DNA from: Sphingomonas alba
Lineage (GTDB): Bacteria; Pseudomonadota; Alphaproteobacteria; Sphingomonadales; Sphingomonadaceae
DNA length: 64,000 nucleotides
Assembly (NCBI RefSeq): GCF_023516555.1
Contig: NZ_JAMGBD010000002.1
Location: 124,001 to 188,000 of the forward strand
Reading direction: 5' to 3'
Positions 43,059 through 53,305 of the stretch are shown here, piece after piece. Made by a program: the position numbers and the translations under genes. Numbering within the stretch: the first letter of the stretch is position 1; each line of letters begins with the position of its first letter. The notes under the pieces are model-generated. The model was not told where the DNA came from, searched no databases, and saw only the letters and a program-made list of their open reading frames with translations.

Positions 43059-44046
43059 TGATGAGGCGGGCAGCATCCAGCGCGTGATAGGTGAGGACAC
43101 CCGCGGCCCCTGCCCGCTTGAACGCCAGCAAAGTCTCGAGGATCAGCGCATCCCGCTCGCCCGCGCCGGCCGCGGCGGCATGCTCGATCATCGCATACTC
43201 GCCCGACACCTGGTAGGCGAAGGTCGGCACGCGGAACTCGCGGGCGACGGCGGCGACGATGTCGAGATAGGGCAGCCCCGGCTTCACCATCACCATGTCG
43301 GCGCCCTCGGCGAGGTCGAGCGCGACCTCGCGCAAAGCCTCGTCTCTATTGGCCGAATCCATCTGGTAGGTCTTCTTGTCGCCCTTCAGCCGGCCGAGGG
43401 ACCCGACGGCTTCACGGAACGGGCCGTAGAAGGCCGAGGCATATTTGGCCGCATAGGCCATGATCGCCGTGTTGATGTGACCGCCCTGCTCCAGCGCCGA
43501 GCGGATAGCGGCGACGCGGCCGTCCATCATGTCCGACGGAGCGACGATGTCGGTGCCCGCCTCCGCCTGGACCAAAGCCTGGCCGACCAGGACCTCGGTG
43601 GTCTCGTCGTTTAGGACATAGCCCTTGGCGTCGACGATGCCGTCGTGGCCGTGGCTGGTGTAGGGATCGAGCGCGACGTCGGTAAGGACGCCGATTTCCG
43701 GTACCGCGTCCTTGATCGCCTTGATGGCACGGCACATCAGATTGTCCGGGTTGAGCGCCTCGCGGCCGTCATCGGTACGAAGTTCGTTCGGCGTGTTCGG
43801 AAACAAGGCCAGGCACGGGATGCCGGCATCTGCGGCAAGGCGCGCCTGGGCGGCCAGCCGGTCGACGCTCCACCGCGACACGCCTGGCAGCGCGCCGATC
43901 GGCTCCTCACAGGACCGACCATCGCAAATGAAGAGTGGCCAGATCAGGTCGCTCGGATGCAGGCGGTGCTCGGCGAGCATGGCGCGCATCCACGGGCTTG
44001 ATCGGCCGCGACGCATGCGGACGGCGGGGAAAGAGCCTTGAGTCAT
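43051..44046 (-). CDS. hemB: Delta-aminolevulinic acid dehydratase, zinc-independent type
   Basis: Condenses two 5-aminolevulinate molecules into porphobilinogen for haem and tetrapyrrole synthesis. 331 residues. Catalytic lysines sit in AYAAKYASAFYGPFR and MVMVKPGLPYL. The metal loop reads DVALDPYTSHGHDG: the three cysteines of zinc-dependent enzymes are replaced by Ala and Asp residues, as in the Mg-responsive enzymes of Pseudomonas and Bradyrhizobium. It lies between the MATE gene and GNAT gene on the same strand. Confidence 0.96.
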   Translation of the reverse strand: MTQGSFPAVRMRRGRSSPWMRAMLAEHRLHPSDLIWPLFICDGRSCEEPIGALPGVSRWSVDRLAAQARLAADAGIPCLALFPNTPNELRTDDGREALNPDNLMCRAIKAIKDAVPEIGVLTDVALDPYTSHGHDGIVDAKGYVLNDETTEVLVGQALVQAEAGTDIVAPSDMMDGRVAAIRSALEQGGHINTAIMAYAAKYASAFYGPFREAVGSLGRLKGDKKTYQMDSANRDEALREVALDLAEGADMVMVKPGLPYLDIVAAVAREFRVPTFAYQVSGEYAMIEHAAAAGAGERDALILETLLAFKRAGAAGVLTYHALDAARLING

Positions 44047-44077
44047 GGCGACGCACTAGCGCGCGCGGGTCCCAGTG

Positions 44078-45529
44078 TCAGCCCGAGGGATTGAGGCGCG
44101 CCGTCTGCTCCATGCTTGCCTCGGCCTCCTCGATACACTCGTCTACGCTGGGCGGCGGCATCATGCGCTGCTTTTTCCATCCGCCGTGCATGTAGAAGGC
44201 GATAGCCAGCGACATGTTGACGAAGCTGCTGACCGGGAAGCTCAGCCACAAAGCGTCGGCGCCGAGCCAGTGATAGGCACCGAGAGCGAAGCCCAGCCGC
44301 ACCGGATAGAGGCCGATGGCGAGGATGATCAGCGGGCCAAGGACGGCGCCATTGGCGCGAACGACGCCGAACAGGATCATCGTCACGCCAAATAGCAGGA
44401 AGCTCCATGTCGCGAGAATCTGGATATGCTCGGCAATCGGAAGTGCCGGGCTTTGGCCCCCGAGGAAAAGCGCCAAGGCAGGACGATCGGCAAAGGCCAG
44501 AAGCGCGACGAAGACGCCCGTGATCAGCATGCACTGGATAATGCCGGTCTTGGCGATCGATCCGACACGGTCCCACCGCCCGGCGCCGATGTTCTGGGCG
44601 GCCATGGCGCTGGCGGCGGCGGCAAGCGCCATCGCCGGCATCTGGAGGTAGGTCCAAAGCTGCATGGCGACACCGAAGGCGGCGGTCGTGTCGACGCCCT
44701 CGCGATTGACGAGGCCGATGGTCGCCAAGGCGGACGAGGAGACGACGATCATCTGCAGGCCCATCGGGAAGCCTTTACGGATGATGACGCCGAGCAGGGC
44801 CTTGTCGGGTTTCAAATAGGCTAGCTCCCTACCTCGCAACCGAAGCGGGAGGTCGCGCCAGTAAATGGTGGCGATGAGCGCGATGAGGCCGACGTAATTG
44901 GCGATGACGGTCGCCAGCGCGCTGCCGGCGATGCCAAGCTTGGGCGCCGGACCTAGGCCGAGGATGAAGACCGGATTGAGGCCCGCATCGAGAATCACGG
45001 CGAGGATCATGAAATAGAGCGGCGTCATCGCATCGCCCGCACCGCGAAGGGCCATCATCAGCATGACGAGGATGAGGATTGCGGGCATGGCGGTGAAAAT
45101 GACGCGCAGGTAGGCGAGCGCCAGCGGCATGGCGTCGGCCGGCATGGCGAGCAGTCGCAACAGCGCCGGTGCCGCGAACCAGCCGACGATGCCGATCAGT
45201 GCGGCAACGGGCAGAAAGCTGCCGATTGCGGTGCCTACGACCTTGCGGGCCTGGTCGAGATCCCTGGCGCCGAAGGCCTGGCCGATCAGCACGGTCGAGG
45301 CCATGCCGAAGCCGAAGACGAAAGCCATCAGCAGGAACATGATGAAATTGGCGTTGAAGGTGGACGCAAGCGCGTTTTCGCCGAGGAAGCGCCCGATCCA
45401 GATGGAGTTGATCGAGCCGTTCAGCGACTGGAGGATCGACGAAACGAGCGTCGGCAAGGCGAACAGGATCAAAGTCCTGCCGATGCCGCCCTGCGTCAGG
45501 TCGCGGCCATGCTGCGGTCTGCTCGCCAT
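44078..45529 (-). CDS. MATE-family efflux transporter
   Basis: 483 residues with 12 predicted membrane helices in two related halves. Opening GGIGRTLILFALPTLVSSILQSLNGSINSIWIGRFLG is the MATE signature, with further typical segments AFGMASTVLIGQAFGA and GAGDAMTPLYFM. It would export cationic drugs or metabolites using H+ or Na+. Located between valS (18 bp upstream) and hemB (31 bp downstream), so in one transcript. Substrate not predictable. Confidence 0.9.
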   Translation of the reverse strand: MASRPQHGRDLTQGGIGRTLILFALPTLVSSILQSLNGSINSIWIGRFLGENALASTFNANFIMFLLMAFVFGFGMASTVLIGQAFGARDLDQARKVVGTAIGSFLPVAALIGIVGWFAAPALLRLLAMPADAMPLALAYLRVIFTAMPAILILVMLMMALRGAGDAMTPLYFMILAVILDAGLNPVFILGLGPAPKLGIAGSALATVIANYVGLIALIATIYWRDLPLRLRGRELAYLKPDKALLGVIIRKGFPMGLQMIVVSSSALATIGLVNREGVDTTAAFGVAMQLWTYLQMPAMALAAAASAMAAQNIGAGRWDRVGSIAKTGIIQCMLITGVFVALLAFADRPALALFLGGQSPALPIAEHIQILATWSFLLFGVTMILFGVVRANGAVLGPLIILAIGLYPVRLGFALGAYHWLGADALWLSFPVSSFVNMSLAIAFYMHGGWKKQRMMPPPSVDECIEEAEASMEQTARLNPSG

Positions 45530-45548
45530 TGAAGTCTCCCTGCGGAGA

Positions 45549-48167
45549 CTACCCTAGCCGGTTGAGGGCCGCCCGCAAGCGCTCCGCCTCGGCGGCTTTC
45601 TCGGCATGGTCCGCGCGTGCCTTCTCAACCGCTTCGGGCTTGGCGCGTTCCGAGAAGGCCGGGTTGGCGAGGCGGGCGGCGAGACTGTCGCGTTCCTTTT
45701 CCGCGGCGGCGATAGCCTTGGATAGACGTGATTTCTCGGCCTCGATGTCGATCACGCCTTCCAGCGGCAGCGCGTAAGTCGCCTCGTCAACGACGATCTG
45801 CGCCGCGCCCGTTCCCGCGAATGGCGACAACTGGATGGATTCCAGCCGCGCCAGCCGCGACAGCGTCGCGTACTGGCGGTCGAGCCGGGCCGCGGTTTCA
45901 TCCGAGGGGTCGGCGACGAACAAATGCAGCTTGGCTCCCGGAGGAACGTTGAGCTCGTTCCTTGCCGAGCGGATTTCGCTGACGAGCCGAGTGACCCAAT
46001 TGAGCTCAGCTTCGGCGCGCGGATCGCGCTGTGCTTCCGGCTCAGGCCATTTGGCGACGATCAGGTCGTAGGGCCGCTCGTTGGCATGCCACAGTTCTTC
46101 GGTGACGAAGGGCATGAACGGGTGGAGCATGACGAGGATCTGGTCGAACGCCCAGGCGGCGACGGCGCGGGTTTCATCGTCGAACGCGCCTTTGATCAGT
46201 TCCACATACCAGTCGCAGAAGGTGCCCCAGGTGAAGTGGTAGATGGCGTCGGCCATTTCGTCGAAGCGCAGTTCGGCAAAGGCCTTGTCGAGCTTCGCCA
46301 GCGTTTCGACCACTTCGCCGATGATCCAGCGATTGACCGGCAGCTCGGCAGCCGGCGCCGCGATGCTTTGCGAGGCGCCAACGCCGTTCATCTGCAGGAA
46401 GCGGGCGGCGTTCCAGAGCTTGGTCGCGAAGTTGCGGTAGCCTTCGACGCGCTTCTCATCGAGCTTGATGTCGCGGCCCTGGCTTTCCATCGCCGAGAGC
46501 GTGAAACGCAAAGCGTCGGCGCCATATTTGTCGATGAGGCCGAGCGGATCGACCGTATTGCCCTTCGACTTGGACATCTTCTGGCCCTGCGCGTCGCGGA
46601 CCAGGCCGTGGAGGTAGAGGGTGCGCCACGGCACTTCCTCCATGAACTCCATGCCCTGCATCGCCATGCGGGCATCCCAGAAGAACAATATGTCGAAGCC
46701 CGAAATGAGGACGTCGTTGGGATAGTGGCGCTTCAGGTCTTCCGTCTGCTCGGGCCAGCCGAGGGTCGCGAAGGGCCAAAGAGCGGACGAGAACCAGGTG
46801 TCGAGCACGTCATCATCGCGACGTAGTGCCTTGCCGCCGGCCTGGGCCCGCGCCTCTTCCTCCGTCTCGGCAACATAGGCATTGCCGTCATCGTCGTACC
46901 AAGCCGGGATGCGATGGCCCCACCAGAGTTGGCGCGACACGCACCATGGCTGGATGTTCTCGAGCCAGTTGAACCAGGTCTTGGACCAGGTTTCCGGGAC
47001 GATCTTGATCTCGCCGCTGCGAGTGGCGGCCATCGCCCGCTCGGCAAGCGGCGTGACGTTCACATACCATTGGTCGGTCAGCCACGGTTCGATGACGACG
47101 CCCGAGCGGTCGCCATAGGGCGTGGCGATGACGCGATCCTCGACCTTCTCCAGCGCGCCTTCGGCTTCGAGCAATTCGACCACCCGCTTGCGCGCGTCGA
47201 AGCGGTCTAGGCCGATTAGCTCGGCCGGAACCAAGCCGTCCTGCGTCTGGACGATGCGGCCCTGAGCATCGAGCATGTTGAGCATTTCCGCAGCCTTGAA
47301 GCCGGCGCGCCTGCCGACCTCGAAGTCGTTGAAGTCGTGGCCCGGCGTGATTTTCACCGCGCCCGAACCAAGCTCCGGATCGGCATGCTCGTCGGCGACG
47401 ATGGGGATGAGGCGGCCGGTAATCGGATGCTTCACCTGCTTACCGGTAATGGCGGTGTAGCGCTCGTCCTCCGGGTGCACGGCGACGGCCATGTCGGCCA
47501 GCATCGTCTCGGGGCGCGTCGTCGCGACATGGATCGCGCCCGAGCCGTCGGCGAGCGGATATTTCAGGTGCCAGAAGTGGCCGTTGACCTCCTTGGTCTC
47601 GACCTCGAGGTCGCTGATCGCAGTCTGGAATTTCGGATCCCAGTTTACGAGGCGCTTGTCGCGATAGGCCAGCCCGCGCTTGTAAAGCTCGACGAAGACA
47701 TGGGCGACCGCGGCCGAGAAGCCCGGGTCCATGGTGAAACGCTCGTTCGACCAGTCGCAGCTGGCGCCGAGGCGGCGGAGCTGACGGGTGATCGCGCCGC
47801 CCGACTGCGCCTTCCATTCCCAGACATGTTCAAGGAACGCATCGCGGCCGATCTCGGCGCGCTTGATTCCCTGGCTGTCGAGGTTGCGCTCGACGACCAT
47901 CTGGGTAGCGATGCCGGCATGGTCGGTACCCACCACCCAGAGGGCATCCTTGCCCTGCATCCGGGCGTGCCGCGTCAATATATCCTGCAGCGTATTGTCG
48001 AGAGCGTGCCCAATATGCAGCGAGCCGGTGACGTTCGGCGGCGGCATGACGATGGTGAAGGGCACGGCCTCCTTCCGCTCCGGGCGGAACAGGCCTGAAC
48101 CCTCCCAATGGTCATACCAGCGGGCCTCGATCGGGCCCGGTTCGAACGTCTTTGCTAATTCGGTCAT
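45549..48167 (-). CDS. valS: Valine--tRNA ligase
   Basis: 872-residue class I synthetase. HIGH motif in [23 protein letters not shown] in [14 protein letters not shown], editing-domain segments ([24 protein letters not shown]) and [17 protein letters not shown], and a C-terminal helical arm that ends in a coiled coil (residues ~800-872) typical of ValRS. Complete and unremarkable. On the minus strand it follows the S9 peptidase gene by 40 bp and precedes MATE. Confidence 0.97.
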   Translation of the reverse strand: MTELAKTFEPGPIEARWYDHWEGSGLFRPERKEAVPFTIVMPPPNVTGSLHIGHALDNTLQDILTRHARMQGKDALWVVGTDHAGIATQMVVERNLDSQGIKRAEIGRDAFLEHVWEWKAQSGGAITRQLRRLGASCDWSNERFTMDPGFSAAVAHVFVELYKRGLAYRDKRLVNWDPKFQTAISDLEVETKEVNGHFWHLKYPLADGSGAIHVATTRPETMLADMAVAVHPEDERYTAITGKQVKHPITGRLIPIVADEHADPELGSGAVKITPGHDFNDFEVGRRAGFKAAEMLNMLDAQGRIVQTQDGLVPAELIGLDRFDARKRVVELLEAEGALEKVEDRVIATPYGDRSGVVIEPWLTDQWYVNVTPLAERAMAATRSGEIKIVPETWSKTWFNWLENIQPWCVSRQLWWGHRIPAWYDDDGNAYVAETEEEARAQAGGKALRRDDDVLDTWFSSALWPFATLGWPEQTEDLKRHYPNDVLISGFDILFFWDARMAMQGMEFMEEVPWRTLYLHGLVRDAQGQKMSKSKGNTVDPLGLIDKYGADALRFTLSAMESQGRDIKLDEKRVEGYRNFATKLWNAARFLQMNGVGASQSIAAPAAELPVNRWIIGEVVETLAKLDKAFAELRFDEMADAIYHFTWGTFCDWYVELIKGAFDDETRAVAAWAFDQILVMLHPFMPFVTEELWHANERPYDLIVAKWPEPEAQRDPRAEAELNWVTRLVSEIRSARNELNVPPGAKLHLFVADPSDETAARLDRQYATLSRLARLESIQLSPFAGTGAAQIVVDEATYALPLEGVIDIEAEKSRLSKAIAAAEKERDSLAARLANPAFSERAKPEAVEKARADHAEKAAEAERLRAALNRLG

Positions 48168-48207
48168 GCTGTGGCGCGACTAGCCTTGCCGCGCCGCAGC
48201 ATCAACC

Positions 48208-50277
48208 TCAGTGCGCGGTGACGCTGATCGGCTGGCTGGTCCACTTGCCGAGCCAGCTGAAGACCTCGTCATACCATTGGATCGAGTTCTTCGGCTTCAG
48301 CACCCAGTGATTCTCGTCCGGATTGACGAGCAGCCGCGATGGCACGCCCTTGCGCTGGAGCGCCGTGAAGCTGGCAAGCCCCTGCGTGTAGGGAATGCGG
48401 AAGTCCTTCTCGCCGGTGATGACCAGCATTGGCGTCTTCCAGTTCTGGACGTAGTTCACCGGGTTCCATTTCTCGAACGCCGCCGGGTCCTCGTAATAGG
48501 CCTTGCCGCCGTGTTCCCACTCGTCGAACCACAGTTCTTCGGTTTCATAGGCCATGGCGCGGGCATCAAAGACGCCGTCGTGCTGGACAATGCATTTGAA
48601 CCGGTCGGGCCATTGCCCCTCGATCCAGTTCATCATGTATCCGCCGTAGCTGGCGCCGAGCGCGCAGGCCTGGTCGCCGTCCAGCTGGGCATCATTGGCC
48701 GTTGCGTAGGCCAATCCCTTCTGCAGGTCCTCAAGCGGCCAGCCTCCCCAATTGTTGCGGATCGCATCGGTGAAGGCTTGGCCGTAACCGGTCGAACCGT
48801 GGAAATCGACGCTGACGACACCATAGCCGCCCGATGCGAAAACGCGCGGGTTCCAGCGATAGGACCAGCTGTTGCCAAGGCTGCCCTGCGGCCCGCCGTG
48901 GACGACGAAGGCAATTGGTAGCTTGGCCGCCGCCGCATATTGCGGGCCGGACGGCTTCACCGTGATGCCCCAGACCTTGTCGTTGTTGGCACCGGTGAAA
49001 TTGAATTTCTCAAGCTTCACGGGATCCAGTTGGGCAAGCAGGTCGCGATTGAGGTTGGTCAGCCGGCTGACCTTGCCCTTCGGCGTGACGCGGAACAGGT
49101 CATCGGGGGCATCGATGCTGTTCGATGTGTAGAGCACATCGCCGTTCGGCAGCGCATGGGCATTACCGGCATGGCCGTCGCCGGTCAGGCGAGTGACTGC
49201 GCCGGTCTTGGCGTCGACGCGGAACAGCGGCTCCTCCAGCGTTTCGCCGGCAGTGACGATGAGGCTCTTGCCGTCCTCGGACCAGGCTATCGAGTCGACC
49301 GACCGATCCCAATTCTGCGTTAACGCTCGAACTTGGCCGCTAGCGAGGTCGCGGAGCATCAGCACCTGGCGGTCGGCCTCGTAAGTCGGGCGCGCCATTG
49401 CAAAATAAGCGAGCGTACGGCCATCGGGCGAGACGACAGGCAAATTGTCCATCGCGTCATTGGCGTCGGTGAGGTTGACCGGGCGGGCGCTGCCGTCGCT
49501 GGGGGTCGCGAAGATGTCGAGGTTGGTCGACTTGGCTTCGATCCGTCCCGCCTCGCGCAACGTGAAATAGATCGTCTTGCCATCCGGCGAGAAGTTGAGT
49601 TCCTCGCCGCCGCCCATGGGCTTGGACGGCGTGTCGCCGACCAGCGTCCCGGTCAGCGGAGAGCCGGCGCCGGTTACCTGCCCGTTGGCGACGGCAAAGC
49701 CGAATAGGCGCGAACGCACACCAGGCTCGGCCCATGTGTCCCAGTGACGGACGAACAGCTGGTCGTAGGTGCGGCCGCCGCCCGTCCGAGTCTTCTTCGG
49801 GAGGTCGGCGCAGGCGAAATCGTTGCAGCGCAGGTCGCGGTCGGCCCAGATCACCAGCCGGTCGCCGGTCGGTGCGATCTTGAACCCGCTGATGTCACCC
49901 TTGAGGTTGCTCGCCTGTACCGGCGCGCCGCCTGGGACCAGGCGGAACAATTGGTCCTGGCCATTCACGTCCATCAGGAACCAGATCGCGCCGTCGCCGG
50001 CAAAGGTCGCGTCGTGGCCCTTTTCCGCGCCCTTGATCGGCTGCGGAGTCGCGCCCTGTGCCTTCAGGTCCAGCAAATAGAGCGTGTTGTTGCGCTTATT
50101 GGCGGCAAGATCCGTGTCGGAAATGGTGAAAACGGCCCAGCGGCCATCGGGCGAGACCTCCGGCGCGCCGAGACGATGCATCATATGCATGTCCGTGGCG
50201 GTCATCGGCCTAGCGACGGCGGGGGCGGCGAAGAGAGAGGAAGCGGCAACGGCCGCAAGCAGGGTGCGCTTTATCAT
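48208..50277 (-). CDS. S9-family peptidase (dipeptidyl aminopeptidase/acylaminoacyl peptidase type)
   Basis: 689 residues from MIKRTLLAAVAASSLFAAPA, a signal peptide cleaved near VARP. The N-terminal half is a beta-propeller (repeated blades with SPDGR motifs such as APEVSPDGRWAVFT), the C-terminal half an alpha/beta hydrolase. The nucleophile is in GASYGGYMMNW, the acid in the VITGEKDFRIPY region, and the His in NPDENHWVLKPKN. It would cleave short peptides in the periplasm. It separates popZ from valS, two genes commonly neighbours in alphaproteobacteria. Confidence 0.9.
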   Translation of the reverse strand: MIKRTLLAAVAASSLFAAPAVARPMTATDMHMMHRLGAPEVSPDGRWAVFTISDTDLAANKRNNTLYLLDLKAQGATPQPIKGAEKGHDATFAGDGAIWFLMDVNGQDQLFRLVPGGAPVQASNLKGDISGFKIAPTGDRLVIWADRDLRCNDFACADLPKKTRTGGGRTYDQLFVRHWDTWAEPGVRSRLFGFAVANGQVTGAGSPLTGTLVGDTPSKPMGGGEELNFSPDGKTIYFTLREAGRIEAKSTNLDIFATPSDGSARPVNLTDANDAMDNLPVVSPDGRTLAYFAMARPTYEADRQVLMLRDLASGQVRALTQNWDRSVDSIAWSEDGKSLIVTAGETLEEPLFRVDAKTGAVTRLTGDGHAGNAHALPNGDVLYTSNSIDAPDDLFRVTPKGKVSRLTNLNRDLLAQLDPVKLEKFNFTGANNDKVWGITVKPSGPQYAAAAKLPIAFVVHGGPQGSLGNSWSYRWNPRVFASGGYGVVSVDFHGSTGYGQAFTDAIRNNWGGWPLEDLQKGLAYATANDAQLDGDQACALGASYGGYMMNWIEGQWPDRFKCIVQHDGVFDARAMAYETEELWFDEWEHGGKAYYEDPAAFEKWNPVNYVQNWKTPMLVITGEKDFRIPYTQGLASFTALQRKGVPSRLLVNPDENHWVLKPKNSIQWYDEVFSWLGKWTSQPISVTAH

Positions 50278-50316
50278 GGACGCGAGGCGTAGCAGCGCCG
50301 CGGCAGGAGGCAAGCC

Positions 50317-50730
50317 TTAGAGCGGCCTTCCCGTAATCCTGGTGATCTCGCGCTTCACATGTTCGTCAACGATGCGCGGCAGGTTCTCGTCCAGCCATTG
50401 CTTGAGCATAGGCCGCAACATCTCGCGCAACATCTCTTCGAGCGGATTGCCCTGCGGCTGCGGCGGCGGAGCGCTGGCGGCAAGGCTGGACAATTGATCG
50501 AGACGTTCGCGGGTTGTGCCGGCGGCCTGTTCGTCCAGCAACGGCGGTCCGAGCTCGACAGGAGCCTCCGGCGACGATTCTTCCATGCTTTCGTCGAGCT
50601 CCAGTACGTCGTCGTCGTCCTCGGGCATCGAAGGAGCCGGCGGCACGGCGGCGCGCAGCTCCTTTTCCTCGGCGATCACACGTTTGATCGACGCCAGAAT
50701 GTCTTCCATCGAGGGCTCACGCGACTGCAT
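50317..50730 (-). CDS. popZ: PopZ-like polar organising protein (DUF2497)
   Basis: 137 residues. The N-terminal EPSMEDILASIKRVIAEE and the C-terminal LEEMLREMLRPMLKQWLDENLPRIV with VKREITRI are the two conserved PopZ modules, joined by an acidic, proline-rich linker (residues ~30-85, EDDDDVLELDESMEES). In Caulobacter PopZ assembles a polar condensate that anchors ParB and recruits cell-cycle regulators. Located 15 bp after tolC. The linker is short compared with Caulobacter PopZ (177 residues). Confidence 0.93.
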   Translation of the reverse strand: MQSREPSMEDILASIKRVIAEEKELRAAVPPAPSMPEDDDDVLELDESMEESSPEAPVELGPPLLDEQAAGTTRERLDQLSSLAASAPPPQPQGNPLEEMLREMLRPMLKQWLDENLPRIVDEHVKREITRITGRPL

Positions 50731-50745
50731 GGCCGTCCGTATCGC

Positions 50746-52179
50746 TTATCGCGTCGGCGGAGTCACGCCCTGCGCCGGAGTCTCGGCCGGAGTAAGCGTC
50801 CGGGTGGAGACCGGCAGGTGCTTCGGATCACCCGACCAGTCGTTCCAGTCACCGGCGACGCGGCGGTAATTGCCCAGCGGATCATAGAGAGGGCCGCCAT
50901 CCAGTCCCAGGTCCTGTGCTTCTGCCTGGCCCATGGCGTTCAGCAGCTGGAAACCAGCGACATAAGCATCGCGTCGCGCTGTCACCAGGAGCACCTGCGA
51001 GTTCAGCAACTCCTGCTCGGCATCGAGCACGTCGAGGATGGTGCGCGTGCCGACGCTGTTTTCCGCGCGGACACCCTCGAGCGCCAGCTCGTTGGCCTTC
51101 ACCGCAACATCGTTCGAATTAATCGATTCGAGCGCCGCATGGTAATTGGCAAAGGCCGACCGCGTAGCCGAAATCACGGCGCGCTCGGTCCCTATGCGGT
51201 TCTCGAGAAACTGGCCTTCGATCGCCTGCGCCTGGCGGATCCGGGCCGCCGGAAGGCCGCCCTGGTAGACGGGGACCCGCAGCTGGGCGCCAACACTGGT
51301 CGTCGTGCCGGAGAGGAAATTGTCATTGTCGCCGAACGCATCGTCATATTCGGCCGAGCCGAAGGCCGAGACGGTGGGGAGGAGGGTGCCGCGGACCGAC
51401 TTGACGTCGTAACCGGCGGCCTCGGCCTGGTGCAGGATGGAAATCAGGTCGGGATTGTCGACCAGCGCGATGCGGACGGCTTCGTCGGCGGTCGTCGGCA
51501 GTGGCGGAAGCGGCGGCGGCGAAGCTAGGCTGTCAGGTTGCTTGCCGATTACCCGGCGGTAGTTTTCCTCGCTGGCGGTTAGGTTACCCTTCGCCAAGAG
51601 CAATCGCGTCTGGCCGAGGGAGAGGCGCGCTTCCGACTGCGCAACGTCCGTGCGAGTCACGTCGCCGATCTGAAATCGGTCGCGCGTCGCTTCGAGGTTT
51701 GTCTGCAGAACCTTGACGTTGTTCTGGTTGAGCTCGACGGCCGCGCGGTCACGCATGACGTCCATGTAGGCAGACACGGCTTCGACGAACGTGTCGCCTT
51801 CGACAGCACGCAAGGTGGCGCGGCCCGCCTCGTCGCGCTTTTTGGCGGCCTTGATATTGTTTTTGACCGTCCCGCCCTGGAAGACTGGATAGCTCAAATT
51901 GACATTCGAAGTGACATACGGCCCCTTGCCGAGGGTCGACTCAAATCGGCCGCTTCGCGAAATGTCGCGTGTCAGGTTGACAGTGCCCGCCACGGTCGGG
52001 CGTCCCGCCGCCTTGGCGATCGCCACGCCGGCATCGCTCGACTTCAGGCTCTCGCGTTGGGCGTTGAGGGTCGGGTTATAGTGATAGGTCGAGTTAAGCG
52101 CCTCGCGCAGCGTATCCGCATAAGCGGTTCCGCCGAGCAAGGTTGCAGCCATCGCGCCGATAAGAAGGTGACGCTTCAC
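50746..52179 (-). CDS. tolC: TolC-family outer-membrane efflux protein
   Basis: 477 residues from GTG 52179 (VKRHLLIGAMAATLLGGTAYA), which has GGAG 5 nt upstream. The signal peptide is cleaved after AYA-DTL. Two internal repeats of the TolC kind are seen, each with long helices and GTRTILDVLDAEQELLNSQ and GDVTRTDVAQSEARLSLGQ near the coiled-coil tips. It would form the trimeric outer-membrane channel for type I secretion and RND pumps. Upstream lies the PCMT-like gene (13 bp), downstream popZ. Confidence 0.95.
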   Translation of the reverse strand: MKRHLLIGAMAATLLGGTAYADTLREALNSTYHYNPTLNAQRESLKSSDAGVAIAKAAGRPTVAGTVNLTRDISRSGRFESTLGKGPYVTSNVNLSYPVFQGGTVKNNIKAAKKRDEAGRATLRAVEGDTFVEAVSAYMDVMRDRAAVELNQNNVKVLQTNLEATRDRFQIGDVTRTDVAQSEARLSLGQTRLLLAKGNLTASEENYRRVIGKQPDSLASPPPLPPLPTTADEAVRIALVDNPDLISILHQAEAAGYDVKSVRGTLLPTVSAFGSAEYDDAFGDNDNFLSGTTTSVGAQLRVPVYQGGLPAARIRQAQAIEGQFLENRIGTERAVISATRSAFANYHAALESINSNDVAVKANELALEGVRAENSVGTRTILDVLDAEQELLNSQVLLVTARRDAYVAGFQLLNAMGQAEAQDLGLDGGPLYDPLGNYRRVAGDWNDWSGDPKHLPVSTRTLTPAETPAQGVTPPTR

Positions 52180-52192
52180 AGTAACTCCATTC

Positions 52193-52771
52193 CTAGAAGG
52201 TAAAGGCCCGCGGCCGCGTAAAGCCGGCAAGAACCGGCAGCTGAACATCCGCGAAACGCCGGAGACCGAAAGATGTGCCCGCGCGGCGGCCAATCGCCAG
52301 GCGCGTCACGCCATTGTCGGAAACGCCGGTTCCAAGCCGGCCATCGGGACCAAGGCGAGCGGCGAGGGATTCAGGGATTTCTTCCACCGCGCCATCGACC
52401 AGAATGAGATCGTAAGCCGATTTGCCGCCTCGCGTCTCGCCAGCAGCCGTATCGACTTGGACGCCAAGGGCCTCAAGGACGCGTGGGGCATAGCCATTGC
52501 CCGAACCAACGACGAGCGCGCGTTCTCCGGCGCGCGGCTCTAGCTCCATGATCAGCTTTCCAAGCGCCGCCGGCGGCATCATTGCCTTGCCGTCACCAAG
52601 ATCGAGCGCGCGGTCCATATAAGCGAGCGGGCGCACGTTCTCCGGCACGAACTCCTCCCGCGGTACCGAAGCCATGGCAGCGAGGATCGCCGGGTCGCTG
52701 ACGCCCTGCGGCCGCAACTGGCTGTCGATCATGGCCTGCCGGGCAGCGGCGAAGTCGGTGTTAGGCGACAT
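52193..52771 (-). CDS. PCMT-like protein with shortened SAM-binding domain
   Basis: 192 residues from MSPNTDFAAARQAMIDSQLR. The PCMT N-terminal (MIDSQLRPQGV, VPREEFVPE) and the AYMDRALDLGDGKAMMPP stretch are intact. SAM motif I is present as ALVVGSGNGYAPRVLEALG (residues ~86-103). After it the sequence reads VQVDTAAGETRGGKSAYDLILVDGA: the segment that normally supplies the acidic ribose-binding residue and the next helix is missing, some 20 residues. The catalytic site may therefore be dead or altered. First gene of the tolC unit, 13 bp before tolC. Confidence 0.75.
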   Translation of the reverse strand: MSPNTDFAAARQAMIDSQLRPQGVSDPAILAAMASVPREEFVPENVRPLAYMDRALDLGDGKAMMPPAALGKLIMELEPRAGERALVVGSGNGYAPRVLEALGVQVDTAAGETRGGKSAYDLILVDGAVEEIPESLAARLGPDGRLGTGVSDNGVTRLAIGRRAGTSFGLRRFADVQLPVLAGFTRPRAFTF

Positions 52772-52966
52772 CAAGTCCTCTGAAATCTCAACTGTTATAT
52801 GCCAGTAATACACCGGCGTTGCAAGGCCGTCCATATCGCCCGTGGCCGCCAAGGCCAAGCAGCGGACACCACCTCCGGTCGAAAAGACGTACGGACGAAT
52901 GACCTGTTTCGCCAGTGGCGCGCGGTTGACAATAGAGGGCCGCCCGACCATTGCGCCGCTTCCGCT

Positions 52967-53040
52967 GGCCCGATGGCGGAGTGGTTACGCAGAGGACTGC
53001 AAATCCTTGCACGCCGGTTCGATTCCGGCTCGGGCCTCCA
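52967..53040 (+). tRNA. tRNA-Cys (anticodon GCA)
   Basis: 74 nt with encoded CCA. The acceptor stem GGCCCGA pairs with TCGGGCC. The anticodon stem GAGGA/TCCTT (one G-T pair) closes loop CTGCAAA giving GCA. The T arm carries CGGTTCGATTCCG. It lies 266 bp upstream of the AMP-ligase operon on the same strand; the gap holds no gene and only a GTCCAC/GTGGAC hairpin at 53054-53067. Confidence 0.97.
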
Positions 53041-53305
53041 CCTTCCCGCAGCCTGTCCACAAGTGGACGGCGGGCGTCCGGAATCGGACACTCGCGCGCA
53101 TCGCGGCGGGTTGTACGCCGCTGTCGTCCGGTTCGTGCCTCAAATTCCATAGCCAATATGGAGCAAAAGGCGTGCCAAGCCGCGGCGACAAAAGTGTTGG
53201 CGTAGCGCCACTGGCCCAACGAACAATCGCGTTCACCTTGAAATGCGCGTTGCGCCAAATCCCGGCTTTGCTAATGCATTGGCGACTGGGGGAAATCGGG
53301 CGTTC

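Noticed and set aside
53054-53067. GTCCAC/GTGGAC hairpin after tRNA-Cys as a terminator
   Set aside because: The stem is 6 bp with a 2-nt loop and no T run, so it is too weak to call.
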